Shown here piece by piece: positions 1 to 6,524 of a DNA stretch of 13,108 nt (positions are counted from its first letter, which is position 1; each line of letters starts with the position of its first letter). The translations under genes were made by a program, and so were the position numbers. The DNA is from Halobacteriales archaeon SW_5_68_122. Lineage in GTDB: Archaea; Halobacteriota; Halobacteria; Halobacteriales; Haloarculaceae. Where the stretch lies: contig PXSL01000013.1 in NCBI GenBank assembly GCA_003022815.1, positions 16,645 through 29,752 on the forward strand, in the 5' to 3' direction. Under the pieces are notes generated by a model, which saw nothing but the letters and a program-made list of their open reading frames with translations, was not told the DNA's origin and made no database searches.

Positions 1-61
1 GCGCGGCCGTGACGACGGTCTTACCGACGCCGGTGTCGGTCCCGACGACGGCGACGTTCAC
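1..61 (-). CDS. bioD: Dethiobiotin synthetase, N-terminal fragment (runs off left edge)
   Basis: Only the first 20 codons are inside the window. They begin with GTG and read VNVAVVGTDTGVGKTVVTAA. GTDTGVGKT is the P-loop found at the N-terminus of dethiobiotin synthetases, ATP-dependent enzymes that close the ureido ring from diaminopelargonate and CO2. The GTG start (59-61) overlaps the TGA stop of bioF (58-60) as GTGA, so translation is probably coupled. It is the last visible gene of the minus-strand biotin operon. The P-loop alone could fit a related cobyrinate-type amidase, but the position after bioF makes bioD by far the best call. Confidence 0.88.
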   Translation of the reverse strand, partial: MNVAVVGTDTGVGKTVVTAA

Positions 62-1257
62 GACAGGTCGACCTCCTCGGCGGCGGCCTCGAAGGCCGAT
101 AGACAGCGGTCGACATCGGCGCGAGCATGGGTCGCCTGCGGTGCCAGTCGGATTCGGCTCGTCCCCTCCGGAACCGTCGGGGGGCGAATGGCCGGCGCGA
201 CGACATCCGCGGCCCGGAGCCGTTCCTCGAGCGCCAACGCGTCTTCGCGGTCGCCGACAACGACCGGGAGGACGTGCGTGTCGCCCCACACCTCGTAGCC
301 GAGCGCCTCAAGGCCGTCCCGGAGCCGTCCGACGTTCTCCCACAGCGGCTCCCGGCGCTCCGGGGCGAGGTCGAGCGCACGCTCGGCGGCCGCGGCGGCC
401 GGCGGCGCCAGCCCCGTCGAGAAGACGAACGACCGGGCGGCGTTCAGCAGGTGCTCGATTAGCACCTCCGACCCGGCGATGAAGCCGCCCTGTGCGCCCA
501 GCGCCTTCGAGAGCGTCCCCAGCTGGACGCCGACGCGGTCGGTCAGGCCGCGCTCGCCGACGACGCCGCCGTCGTAGACGCCGGTGGCGTGGGCCTCGTC
601 GACCATCACCCACGCGCCGAACTCCTCGGCGGCGTCGCAGACGGCCGACAGCGGCGCCACGTCGCCGTCCATCGAGAACACCGAGTCGGTGACGACGAGC
701 CACGACTCCTCGGGGTCGGCCGTCTCCGCCCGGCGGGCCATCGCGGCGGCCAGCGCCGCCGCGTCGCAGTGGTCGTACACCTCGACGTCGGCGCCCGACA
801 GCCGGACGCCGTCGACGATGCTGGCGTGGTTCAGCTCGTCGGAGAACACCACGTCCGGGTCCAGGGCGGTGATGGTGCCGACGTTCGTGGCGTACCCCGA
901 GGAGAAGGCGAGCGCGCGCTCGGTGCCCTTCTCGTCGGCGAGACGGCGCTCCAGCGAGCGGTGGCTCCGGGTGTCGCCGACCACGAGACGCGACGCGCCA
1001 GCACCGGTTCCGACCTCGCGTGCGGCCCGGGCGGCGGCCTCGGCGACCCGCTCGTCGCCCGCCAGGCCGAGGTAGTTGTTTGCGGCGAGAACGAGTCGCT
1101 CCTCACCGAACGTCGGGGGGTCGCCGCCGGGGTCCGGCGCCATCCGGGCGCGAGCCGCGACCCGGTCGACGGGCCGGAGGTCCCGGCGGAGGCCCGCCCG
1201 CTCGCGCTCGCGCAGTCGGCTCGGCAGGTCGAAGCCGCGGTCGTGCTGTAGCGACAT
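58..1257 (-). CDS. bioF: 8-amino-7-oxononanoate synthase (KAPA synthase), PLP-dependent
   Basis: This 399-residue protein belongs to the alpha-oxoamine synthase family. BioF condenses pimeloyl-thioester with L-alanine to give KAPA, the first committed step of biotin ring assembly in the cytoplasm. Family landmarks are in order: the glycine-rich SRLVVGDTRSH segment (about 89-99), ELNHAS (141-146) with the substrate-stacking His, DEAHATG (220-226) with the Asp that contacts the PLP ring nitrogen, and TLSKALG with the PLP lysine at about K251. The ATG at 1255-1257 was chosen because alignable sequence starts there and it overlaps the preceding stop as TGATG. The same frame stays open upstream into the next gene, but that is antisense-free shadow. 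Related 2-amino-3-ketobutyrate ligases look similar; the operon decides for bioF. Confidence 0.93.
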   Translation of the reverse strand: MSLQHDRGFDLPSRLRERERAGLRRDLRPVDRVAARARMAPDPGGDPPTFGEERLVLAANNYLGLAGDERVAEAAARAAREVGTGAGASRLVVGDTRSHRSLERRLADEKGTERALAFSSGYATNVGTITALDPDVVFSDELNHASIVDGVRLSGADVEVYDHCDAAALAAAMARRAETADPEESWLVVTDSVFSMDGDVAPLSAVCDAAEEFGAWVMVDEAHATGVYDGGVVGERGLTDRVGVQLGTLSKALGAQGGFIAGSEVLIEHLLNAARSFVFSTGLAPPAAAAAERALDLAPERREPLWENVGRLRDGLEALGYEVWGDTHVLPVVVGDREDALALEERLRAADVVAPAIRPPTVPEGTSRIRLAPQATHARADVDRCLSAFEAAAEEVDLS

Positions 1258-2336
1258 CAGAAGCCGGGCATCAGGTCCGCGGGCCCGAAGACGCCGTACT
1301 CGCCGGCGCGGTTCCGGCGGACGCCGGCCTTCAGGTAGCCCAGCGCCGGGCCGTTGACGTTGGCTTCCATACTGGTGGCGTCGTCGAGCTGGAAGGTGTT
1401 CGTGCCGACCTCGCCATCGAAGGTCCGGCCCGTCACCCGGACGGTCGTTGTCGTCGGCTTCTCGTCCGAGCGGAGGTCCAGGATTCCGCCGACGGTGACG
1501 TCTTCGGCGTTGCAGATGCCGGCCCGCTCCAGCAGGACGTCGTCGGCGTGCTCCATGTCGGTGAACTCGATACGGCCGTCGTGTTCGTCGACTATCTCCT
1601 CGATCTCCTCGTCGGTGAGGTTGCGCGCCGTCTCGATGTCGTAGCCGTCCAGGTGGGCAATGTCCTCGCGGACGGTGCCGCGGTTGTCCTCGTAGCCGGA
1701 CTTGAGGCCGACGCCCCACCAGATTTCGACCGCCTCAATTTCGACGAACGACTGGGCGGCAAGCGCCGCCGCGCCCGTCAGGAAGCCGGGAGTGGCGCCG
1801 GCGCCACAGACGAACGTGATGCCGGACTCCTCGTAGGTCTCCTCGCGCTCGTCAAGGATGTCGATGACGCGCGAGCGCTTGAGCACGTCTACGAGGACGC
1901 CCTCGTAGCCGGCCTCGGCGAACCGCTCGCCGACCCGCGGGATGAAGTCGTGTTCGAGGTTCGGGAGCGCGACGAGGACCGCGTCGATGGCGTCCGATTC
2001 GGCAATGATGTCGTCGATCGGCGTCTCCGTGGACTCGGCCTGCGTCGAGGCTGCGACGCCCTTCATCTCGCCCGACTGCTTGACCGCGGTGGTACCGCCG
2101 TCGGTTCGCGGGTCGGGTCCCTCGCCGCTCGCATCCGAGGCGCCCTCCGTCTTGCTTGCGATATTCCCTTCCGTCGCCGCCAGTAGTTCGTCCACATCGA
2201 GGCCGTCGTGGTCGACGGCCACGCCGTGGCGGTCGCAGGCCGCGACGGGCGTGAGGTGCTCCTTCTCCGTGGAGTACTCGAGTGTTCGTCGTCCGATGCC
2301 GCCGGTGCCGAGAACGGCGAAGTTGATGTCGTCCAT
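1257..2336 (-). CDS. bioU: BioU-like NAD(P)-dependent (S)-8-amino-7-oxononanoate synthase, probable BioA replacement
   Basis: This 359-residue protein starts with a Rossmann fold (FAVLGTGGIGRR, 6-17). It then has an acidic, Ser/Thr/Gly-rich stretch (about 55-105) that looks like a haloarchaeal insertion, a second beta-alpha unit (AIDAVLVALPN) and a conserved-looking C-terminal domain with GAGATPGF and EIWWGVG. It lies between bioB and bioF with 11 nt to bioB and a 1-nt overlap with bioF, and no bioA is visible. Cyanobacterial BioU is a suicide enzyme that replaces BioA: one Lys donates its side-chain amine to KAPA. K153 (in DVLKRSR), after the Rossmann part, is a candidate for that lysine. 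The BioU call rests on fold, length and context, with no alignment run. The alternative is an uncharacterised dihydrodipicolinate- or saccharopine-reductase-like oxidoreductase. Confidence 0.7.
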   Translation of the reverse strand: MDDINFAVLGTGGIGRRTLEYSTEKEHLTPVAACDRHGVAVDHDGLDVDELLAATEGNIASKTEGASDASGEGPDPRTDGGTTAVKQSGEMKGVAASTQAESTETPIDDIIAESDAIDAVLVALPNLEHDFIPRVGERFAEAGYEGVLVDVLKRSRVIDILDEREETYEESGITFVCGAGATPGFLTGAAALAAQSFVEIEAVEIWWGVGLKSGYEDNRGTVREDIAHLDGYDIETARNLTDEEIEEIVDEHDGRIEFTDMEHADDVLLERAGICNAEDVTVGGILDLRSDEKPTTTTVRVTGRTFDGEVGTNTFQLDDATSMEANVNGPALGYLKAGVRRNRAGEYGVFGPADLMPGF

Positions 2337-2347
2337 TGTGTATCGTG

Positions 2348-3369
2348 TCAGTCGTCCAGCTCGGTCGATGCGTTGCTCGTTGCGGTGCCGACGGCGGTGT
2401 CCGGCGCCGGGTCGCGGTGGCGCTCCTTGACCGCCTCGGGGTCGAACTCGTTGACCTCGCGGTTCGGTTCCAGCCCCGCCCGCTCCATGATGTCGATGTC
2501 GTCGCCGGGGTCCTGGCCCCGCCCGTCAGCCGGACGCGGGAGTCGGGGTGTAAGAAGCGGTATACCGCGATGGTCTTCAGCACCTCGGTCTTCGAAATGG
2601 CGGCGTGCTCGCGGTTGCCCATCGGCGTGCCCTCGACGGGGTTGAGGATGTTGACCGGCAGCGAGGAGACGCCGACGTCCTGCAGCTCGACTGCGGCGTC
2701 GACCCGGTCGGTCGGGGACTCGCCCATCCCAAGGATGACGCCCGCACAGAGGTCCATGCCCGCGGCCTTCGCGCGACGGAGCGTCTTCAGGCGGTCCTCG
2801 AAGGAGTGGGTGCCGACCACCTCCGGGAAGTACCGGCGGGAGGTCTCGATGTTGTGATTGTAATGGTTCAGCCCCTCCGCGGAGAGGATTTCGGCCTCCG
2901 CCTCGGTCAGCAGCCCGAGGGAGGCGTCCACCTCGACGTCGGTTTCGTCGCGGACCAGCCGGATGGCCTCGACGATTTCGGCCCACTCGTCGGGCCGGTG
3001 CTCCCTGGAGACGCCCTTCTCGGCGACGACGATGCCGAACCGCTGGGCGCCGTCGGCCTCCGCGCGCTCTGCGGCCTTGAGGACCTTCTCGGGGCCGAGG
3101 AAGCCGTAGGTGTCGATGCCGGTGTCGAAGTGCGCCGACTGTGCGCAGAACCCGCAGTCCTCCGCACAGTCGCCGGCCTTCGCGTTGACGATGCTACAGG
3201 CGTCGACGGTGCCGTCGGAATAGTGGCGGCGGACGATGTCGGCGCCGGCCGCCAGCGCGTCGGCTGGCTGGGCGAGTAGCGCCAGCCCGTCGGTCCGGTC
3301 GAGACGCTCGCCGTCGAGCACCCGCCGGACCGCATCGTCGACCGTCCGGTTGCCTGTCTCGTAAACCAC
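2348..3369 (-). pseudogene. bioB: Biotin synthase (radical SAM), interrupted by a frame-shifting internal gap
   Basis: BioB inserts sulfur into dethiobiotin using a radical-SAM 4Fe-4S cluster and a sacrificial 2Fe-2S cluster. The N-terminal part has the cluster motif GDCAEDCGFCAQS (C68, C72, C75), YNHNIETS and LPVNILNPVEGTP. After RLTGG (around 2518) the frame is lost. The correct C-terminus resumes at once in another frame as GQDPGDDIDIMERAGLEPN, ending at TGA 2348-2350. In E. coli BioB about 30 residues separate the equivalent points, including the last barrel strand and the region around the 2Fe-2S ligand Arg260. A block of roughly 28-30 codons (length 1 modulo 3) is therefore missing. The start is GTG at 3367-3369, about 27-30 nt from a TATA box, as expected for a leaderless message. 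Without the frame change this is the first gene of the biotin operon. A real lesion would make the strain a biotin auxotroph unless there is another copy. Confidence 0.85.
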
Positions 3370-3390
3370 GCTAGCTTACGCGGTTGACCG
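3359..3390 (-). promoter_or_regulatory. Candidate BirA-type biotin operator over the bioB start
   Basis: On the minus strand the site reads CGGTCAACC, then 14 nt, then GGTTTACGA. The published BirA signal is TTGTAAACC-N14-16-GGTTTACAA. The right half matches 8 of 9 and the left half 6 of 9, with the expected spacing. The right half covers the first codons of bioB and the left half lies against the TATA box. Bound BirA would block initiation. This is inferred from pattern and position. Confidence 0.5.
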
Positions 3391-3393
3391 GTT

Positions 3394-3403
3394 GATAAAT
3401 CTA
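3394..3403 (-). promoter_or_regulatory. TATA box of the biotin operon
   Basis: TAGATTTATC on the minus strand is centred about 29 nt before the bioB GTG. That is the spacing of haloarchaeal leaderless promoters. It directly adjoins the candidate BirA operator. Confidence 0.6.
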
Positions 3404-3499
3404 CCGGGGGTTAGGAGTTCACCAGCGGGCCGTTCCGGCGGGGTGGGCCAACGACTTTCCGGACCGCTAAACCCGTCGATGAGAGGTAGGCGGTCGGGG

Positions 3500-3889
3500 T
3501 CAGGCGTGCGCCGCTATCTTCTCGCGAAGCGTCGCCTCGTCCTGGACGCCGACCATCCGGTCTGCGGGTTCGCCGTTAACGAAGAGGTACAGCGTCGGGA
3601 CGCCCTGGACCTGGTACTGTTCGGCTAGGTCCTGGTGGACGTCGATGTCGACCTTCAGCACGGCGGCGTCCGTCCCGGCGGCGATCTCCTCGACGGTCGG
3701 TTCGAGCATCTTGCAGGGACCGCACCAGTCGGCGTAGAAGTCCACGAGCACCACGCGGTTGTCCTCAAGCAGTTCCTCGAGGTGGTCGCCTCCCTCGACG
3801 TGGACGGGGTCGTCCGGGGGGCCGGCCCTGCTCTGGAGCTCCTCGCGCTTCCGTTCGCGGATGTCGTCGATGTCTTCGGCGTCGCTCAT
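3500..3889 (-). CDS. trxA: Thioredoxin
   Basis: This 129-residue protein has an acidic, charged N-terminal extension (about 1-35) followed by one thioredoxin domain. The domain contains VVLVDFYADWCGPCK, with active-site cysteines C56 and C59 in WCGPC, and the cis-proline loop VQGVPTLYLF with the substrate-contacting Pro. It is a cytoplasmic dithiol-disulfide oxidoreductase, presumably reduced by a thioredoxin reductase elsewhere in the genome. The ATG at 3887-3889 is preferred: the upstream extension is non-acidic and has no domain match. The gene lies 130 nt downstream of the DNA that carries the biotin promoter, on the same strand as the biotin genes but upstream of them with its own spacing, so it is probably transcribed alone. 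A weak TATA-like GGAGTTAACA lies near 3913-3922. Confidence 0.93.
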   Translation of the reverse strand: MSDAEDIDDIRERKREELQSRAGPPDDPVHVEGGDHLEELLEDNRVVLVDFYADWCGPCKMLEPTVEEIAAGTDAAVLKVDIDVHQDLAEQYQVQGVPTLYLFVNGEPADRMVGVQDEATLREKIAAHA

Positions 3890-4232
3890 GACGGCGGTTA
3901 GTGAAGTATCGCTGTTAACTCCTTCGGGGGATTGTACTGGCCGAATCAAAAGCGTGGGTGAATCCCCACAGGACGGCAGTCGGGCCGCCCCCACGCAGTG
4001 CCGGAACTGTCAGAGGCACCCGGCGGCATGGCTTTTAATCCGGGTGCATTTTACTTCACCTGCTCGGAACTATCTCAATGCTCGAAAACCACATACAATT
4101 CAGGGGTATCACAGAAGAAAGAACGAAGTAGAGTGTTTCCGCTCGCCAGCGGCCACGCGTCCGGCCAACTGCCGGGGGCTTGACATCTTAGATACCGAAA
4201 ACAGTTAAGGGGAGCCCACACCACCGGCCGCT
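3890..4232. other. Intergenic stretch with an AT-richer island
   Basis: This 343-nt stretch has no convincing gene. Roughly 4028-4140 is clearly AT-richer than the surroundings. It has a promoter-like GCTTTTAATCC near 4028-4038 and only a 17-codon open frame starting at 4078. A 61-codon plus-strand open frame at 3998-4183 is not acidic and resembles nothing known. The island may be a decayed insertion, but no terminal repeats were found. Confidence 0.4.
4203..4210 (+). promoter_or_regulatory. TATA-like element of the PRC-barrel gene
   Basis: AGTTAAGG is centred about 27 nt before the ATG at 4233, consistent with a leaderless transcript. The match is weak in sequence and supported mainly by spacing. 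Confidence 0.4.
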
Positions 4233-4514
4233 ATGGAGTCAGAGTCCGTCCCACAAGAGATAACGTCGCTCGTCGGCCGCGAGGTCTACTCGAACAGCGG
4301 CGTGTTCGTCGGCGAGGTAGAGGATCTGCAGCTCGACATGGACGCCGAACGGGTCACCGGTCTCGCGCTCGGCGAGATAAACCACGAACTGTTCGGCGCT
4401 CGGGTCGACGGCTCGAAGGGCGTTCTGGTCCCGTACCGCTGGGTCCGAGCTGTCGGGGACGTCGTGCTCGTCAACGACGCCGTCGAGCAGATGAAGGAGA
4501 CCGACGACGAGTAG
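4233..4514 (+). CDS. Small PRC-barrel domain protein (CdpB-like)
   Basis: This 93-residue acidic protein is almost entirely one PRC-barrel domain: ITSLVGREVYSNSGVFVGEV, a strand with VTGLALGEI, then VPYRWVRAVGDVVLV and a short acidic tail. It has no signal peptide or membrane segment. Short single-domain PRC-barrel proteins of haloarchaea include CdpB1 and CdpB2, which work with FtsZ and the membrane anchor CdpA in cell division. The size and domain make this a plausible CdpB, but other small PRC proteins exist and the paralogue cannot be assigned by eye. It is convergent with the DHH gene, with 2 nt between the two stop codons (TAG 4512-4514 and 4517-4519). Confidence 0.85.
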   Translation: MESESVPQEITSLVGREVYSNSGVFVGEVEDLQLDMDAERVTGLALGEINHELFGARVDGSKGVLVPYRWVRAVGDVVLVNDAVEQMKETDDE

Positions 4515-4516
4515 CT

Positions 4517-5968
4517 CTAACTGCCGTTCGCACTCTCGCCGCCGCTCTCGACGCCCATCGCCTCGAACAGCTTCGATCGGACGGCCTCCTCGGTGAGGCT
4601 CAGCAGCGTCTCCCGGTTGTCGCCCGTTATCTCCAGCCCGGTGAAGATGCCGAGTGGAATCTCGGTGGAGGCGTCCGTCGAGTGGCCGACCACCTCGCCG
4701 ACGTCGTCGAAGGCGTCCTGCAGCACCTTCCCGATGTTCAGCCGGATGTCCTTCGAGCGGGCCGCCAGGTAGATGGTGTCGTCGGCGATGGCGAACACCG
4801 CCGAGGTGGTGATGCCCTCGAGGTTTAGAAGATGCTGGGCGGCCTGCGAGAGGGCGTCCCGGTCCCGGATGAACCCGGCGTTCGAGACAAGATGTGAGCC
4901 CTTCACGTCCCGGTTGCGAATGGCCTCCGCGAGCACGTCCAGCGTCTCGGGGCTCATCGACGGGGACTCGACCTGTTCAAGGGTGTCGTGGTCGGCGAAG
5001 GGGTAGAGGTACGCCGCCGCTGTGAGGTCCGCCGGGGTAGTGTCGCGCTTGAAGTCGAGCGTCTCCGCGCGGATGCCGTACAGCAGCGCCGTCGCCACCT
5101 CCTCGGGAAGGCTGAGGTCGAACTCCTGGACGTACTTCGTCAGGATGGTCGACGTCGAAGAGACGTTCGGCCGGATGTCGCTGAATGCGGCGCTGTACTC
5201 GACCTCCGGTTCGAAGTGGTCGATGAAGACGTCGACATCCGTCTGGACGACCGGTTTGGAGGCCTTCGCGCAGTCGACCAGCGCCAGTGTGTCGTAGCTC
5301 TCGAGGTTGGCGTCGTCCAGCGAGGTCAGCTCGATGCCGAGCAGGTTGACGAACGCCCGGTTCTCCTGGTGGCCGATTTCGCCCTCGTAGAGGATGTCGG
5401 CCTCGACGTCGCGCGCCTCGGCGATGGCCTGTAGCGCGACCGCCGACGCGATGGAGTCGGGGCCGGGCGAGCGGTGCGCCAGGATGGCCAGCGTTTCGCC
5501 GCTGTCGATTATCTCCGCCAGCTGGGCGGCCTTGTACTCGAGTTCGCCCTGCTCGAGGGCTCGTAGCGCCGAGTCGGCGATGACCGCCGAGGGGTTGATG
5601 ACGATGTCCGCGCCGCCGTTCCTGAGTTCGTCGGCCGTGACGGGGTCCGACGCGCGGGCGATGATGAACTCGTCCCCGGCGCGGCCCCGGATGTTCTCGA
5701 CGGCCGTCTGGTTGGCCTCGGCGTCCGACGACAGGACGAGCACGACGTCGCGGTCGGCGACGGCGTCGACGACGGCGGTCTCCCGGATGTCGGCGGTCCG
5801 GGCGTCCAGGTCCTGGTCCCGGAGCGCCTCGACGCGGCCCTCGTCGCGGTCCAGAATGAGCACGTCCTTCTCGCCCGCGACCAGTTCCTCCGCAACGGCG
5901 TGGCCGACGCTCCCGCACCCGAGGATGGCGTACGACGACATCGAGGCCGCAGAGACGGCGCTTTTCAT
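4517..5968 (-). CDS. TrkA-N / DHH-DHHA1 domain protein with altered DHH motifs
   Basis: This is a 483-residue soluble protein. It has an N-terminal NAD-binding TrkA-N fold (YAILGCGSVGHAV with the dinucleotide glycines at 17-22, acidic LILDRD end), a DHH phosphoesterase domain from about residue 155, and a DHHA1-like C-terminal domain (LAARSKDIRLNIG, then GHSTDAS). DHH enzymes cleave oligonucleotides or cyclic dinucleotides with a two-metal site. Here motif I reads AHRSPGPDS, where many relatives have a first Asp before PD, and the name motif reads DHF, not DHH (about 250-252). Catalysis may be altered or lost, and NAD(P) or another ligand may control it. The start at 5968 fits the TATA-like element at 5996-6004; ATG 5939-5941 (474 residues) is a good alternative. 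The substrate is unknown. Confidence 0.85.
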   Translation of the reverse strand: MKSAVSAASMSSYAILGCGSVGHAVAEELVAGEKDVLILDRDEGRVEALRDQDLDARTADIRETAVVDAVADRDVVLVLSSDAEANQTAVENIRGRAGDEFIIARASDPVTADELRNGGADIVINPSAVIADSALRALEQGELEYKAAQLAEIIDSGETLAILAHRSPGPDSIASAVALQAIAEARDVEADILYEGEIGHQENRAFVNLLGIELTSLDDANLESYDTLALVDCAKASKPVVQTDVDVFIDHFEPEVEYSAAFSDIRPNVSSTSTILTKYVQEFDLSLPEEVATALLYGIRAETLDFKRDTTPADLTAAAYLYPFADHDTLEQVESPSMSPETLDVLAEAIRNRDVKGSHLVSNAGFIRDRDALSQAAQHLLNLEGITTSAVFAIADDTIYLAARSKDIRLNIGKVLQDAFDDVGEVVGHSTDASTEIPLGIFTGLEITGDNRETLLSLTEEAVRSKLFEAMGVESGGESANGS

Positions 5969-5995
5969 GTTGCTCGGGGCGAGGGACGGCACCCA

Positions 5996-6004
5996 CTTAA
6001 TTGG
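5996..6004 (-). promoter_or_regulatory. TATA-like element of the TrkA-N/DHH gene
   Basis: CCAATTAAG on the minus strand is about 30 nt before the ATG at 5966-5968. That spacing suggests a near-leaderless transcript and favours this start over the ATG at 5939-5941. Confidence 0.4.
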
Positions 6005-6057
6005 CTCGTACTCTCCTAACCGCGCGACCGCGGGCCGCCGCCACGTCGGGAACGCAA

Positions 6058-6066
6058 CCTATATCA
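6058..6066 (+). promoter_or_regulatory. TATA box of tRNA-Lys
   Basis: CCTATATCA is centred 30 nt before the first base of the mature tRNA, the usual distance for haloarchaeal tRNA promoters. Confidence 0.6.
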
Positions 6067-6091
6067 GGCATTCCCAGTTACGTTGTGATGC

Positions 6092-6165
6092 GGGCCGATA
6101 GCTCAGTCAGGGAGAGCGACGGCCTCTTAAGCCGTCGGTCGGGGGTTCAAATCCCCCTCGGCCCG
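6092..6165 (+). tRNA. tRNA-Lys (anticodon CUU)
   Basis: A full cloverleaf is visible. The acceptor GGGCCGA pairs with TCGGCCC with discriminator G6165. The D-stem is GCTC/GAGC. The anticodon stem ACGGC/GCCGT encloses loop CTCTTAA with anticodon CTT at 6126-6128, which reads AAG lysine codons. The T-stem GGGGG/CCCCC encloses TTCAAAT. There is no intron and CCA is not encoded. A degenerate copy of the last 22 nt follows at 6333-6353, which marks this gene as a possible integration or duplication target. Confidence 0.97.
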
Positions 6166-6230
6166 TGCAACGAGACGGTGAGCGGATCGAACCGTCAAGT
6201 GAACCGGCAGAGCGGGATTCGAAGTAGAGC

Positions 6231-6252
6231 GACAGCGAGGCCTGCTCGACAC
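6231..6252 (+). repeat. Direct repeat, left copy (partner 6379-6400)
   Basis: This 22-nt segment and 6379-6400 agree at 18 positions. Both read CAGCGnGGCCTGnTCGAC. They bracket the hairpin and the tRNA-end copy at 6275-6353, so they may be boundaries of an inserted unit or two copies of a shared flank. Confidence 0.45.
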
Positions 6253-6274
6253 CGCGCGACGAGTGAATCGGTAC

Positions 6275-6353
6275 GGGGATTTGAACCCTGGAAGACGCAG
6301 CGCCGAGCGGAGCGAGGCGACCGTCTTCCTCTGGTTCAATCCCCCTCGGCCCG
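6275..6353 (+). repeat. tRNA-mimicking hairpin repeat ending in a copy of the tRNA-Lys 3' end
   Basis: Arms 6275-6296 and 6323-6344 form a stem of about 20 pairs with one bulged T and a small internal loop. The 26-nt loop is rich in GAGCG. The right arm begins in GACCGTC (6319-6325), then 7 nt, then GGTTCA. It runs into TCCCCCTCGGCCCG, the T-arm and acceptor 3' half of the tRNA-Lys that lies 189 nt upstream. The left arm carries the antisense T-arm word GGATTTGAA. A related unit follows tRNA-Trp at 10205-10340. The function is unknown; it could be a miniature mobile element, an att-like scar or a processing or termination hairpin. Confidence 0.6.
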
Positions 6354-6378
6354 CTTCTGTGAAAAGTCTACGCCGAAC

Positions 6379-6400
6379 GCCAGCGCGGCCTGTTCGACTC
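6379..6400 (+). repeat. Direct repeat, right copy (partner 6231-6252)
   Basis: This is the right-hand partner of the 22-nt imperfect direct repeat at 6231-6252 (18 of 22 identical). It ends exactly where the long palindrome at 6401-6481 begins. Confidence 0.45.
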
Positions 6401-6481
6401 ATAGTGATTACTGTAACTGTGTACCGGTACGACCGCCCGCAGTCTGGCGGTCGATCCGGTAATGACTACAGCAGTCACTAT
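6401..6481. repeat. Long imperfect palindrome downstream of guaB
   Basis: The left arm 6401-6438 starts ATAGTGATTACTGTA and contains ACCGGTACGACCGCC. The right arm 6445-6481 is its near-complement: ATAGTGA, CTGTA, TACCGG and CGACCGCC all pair, with a 1-nt length difference and a 6-nt loop. The hairpin has roughly 37 positions per arm and begins 44 nt past the guaB stop. It lacks the T-tract of usual archaeal terminators. It could be a dispersed palindromic repeat, a 3'-end RNA structure or a protein site. Confidence 0.6.
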
Positions 6482-6524
6482 CAGATACGACGAACGAACG
6501 AACCGACGAGCGACGACCGCAGTC

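Noticed and set aside
1020..2186. Plus-strand open frame of 388 codons over the biotin genes
   Set aside because: It is antisense to bioF and the BioU-like gene, whose minus-strand products have clear family motifs. Long antisense frames are common in GC-rich DNA.
3998..4183. Small plus-strand frame of 61 codons upstream of the PRC-barrel gene
   Set aside because: The composition is not acidic, there is no domain and it lies in an AT-rich island.
6401..6481. Palindrome as a standard archaeal terminator of guaB
   Set aside because: There is no T-rich tract on the guaB-sense strand after the stem, and the stem is far longer than needed.
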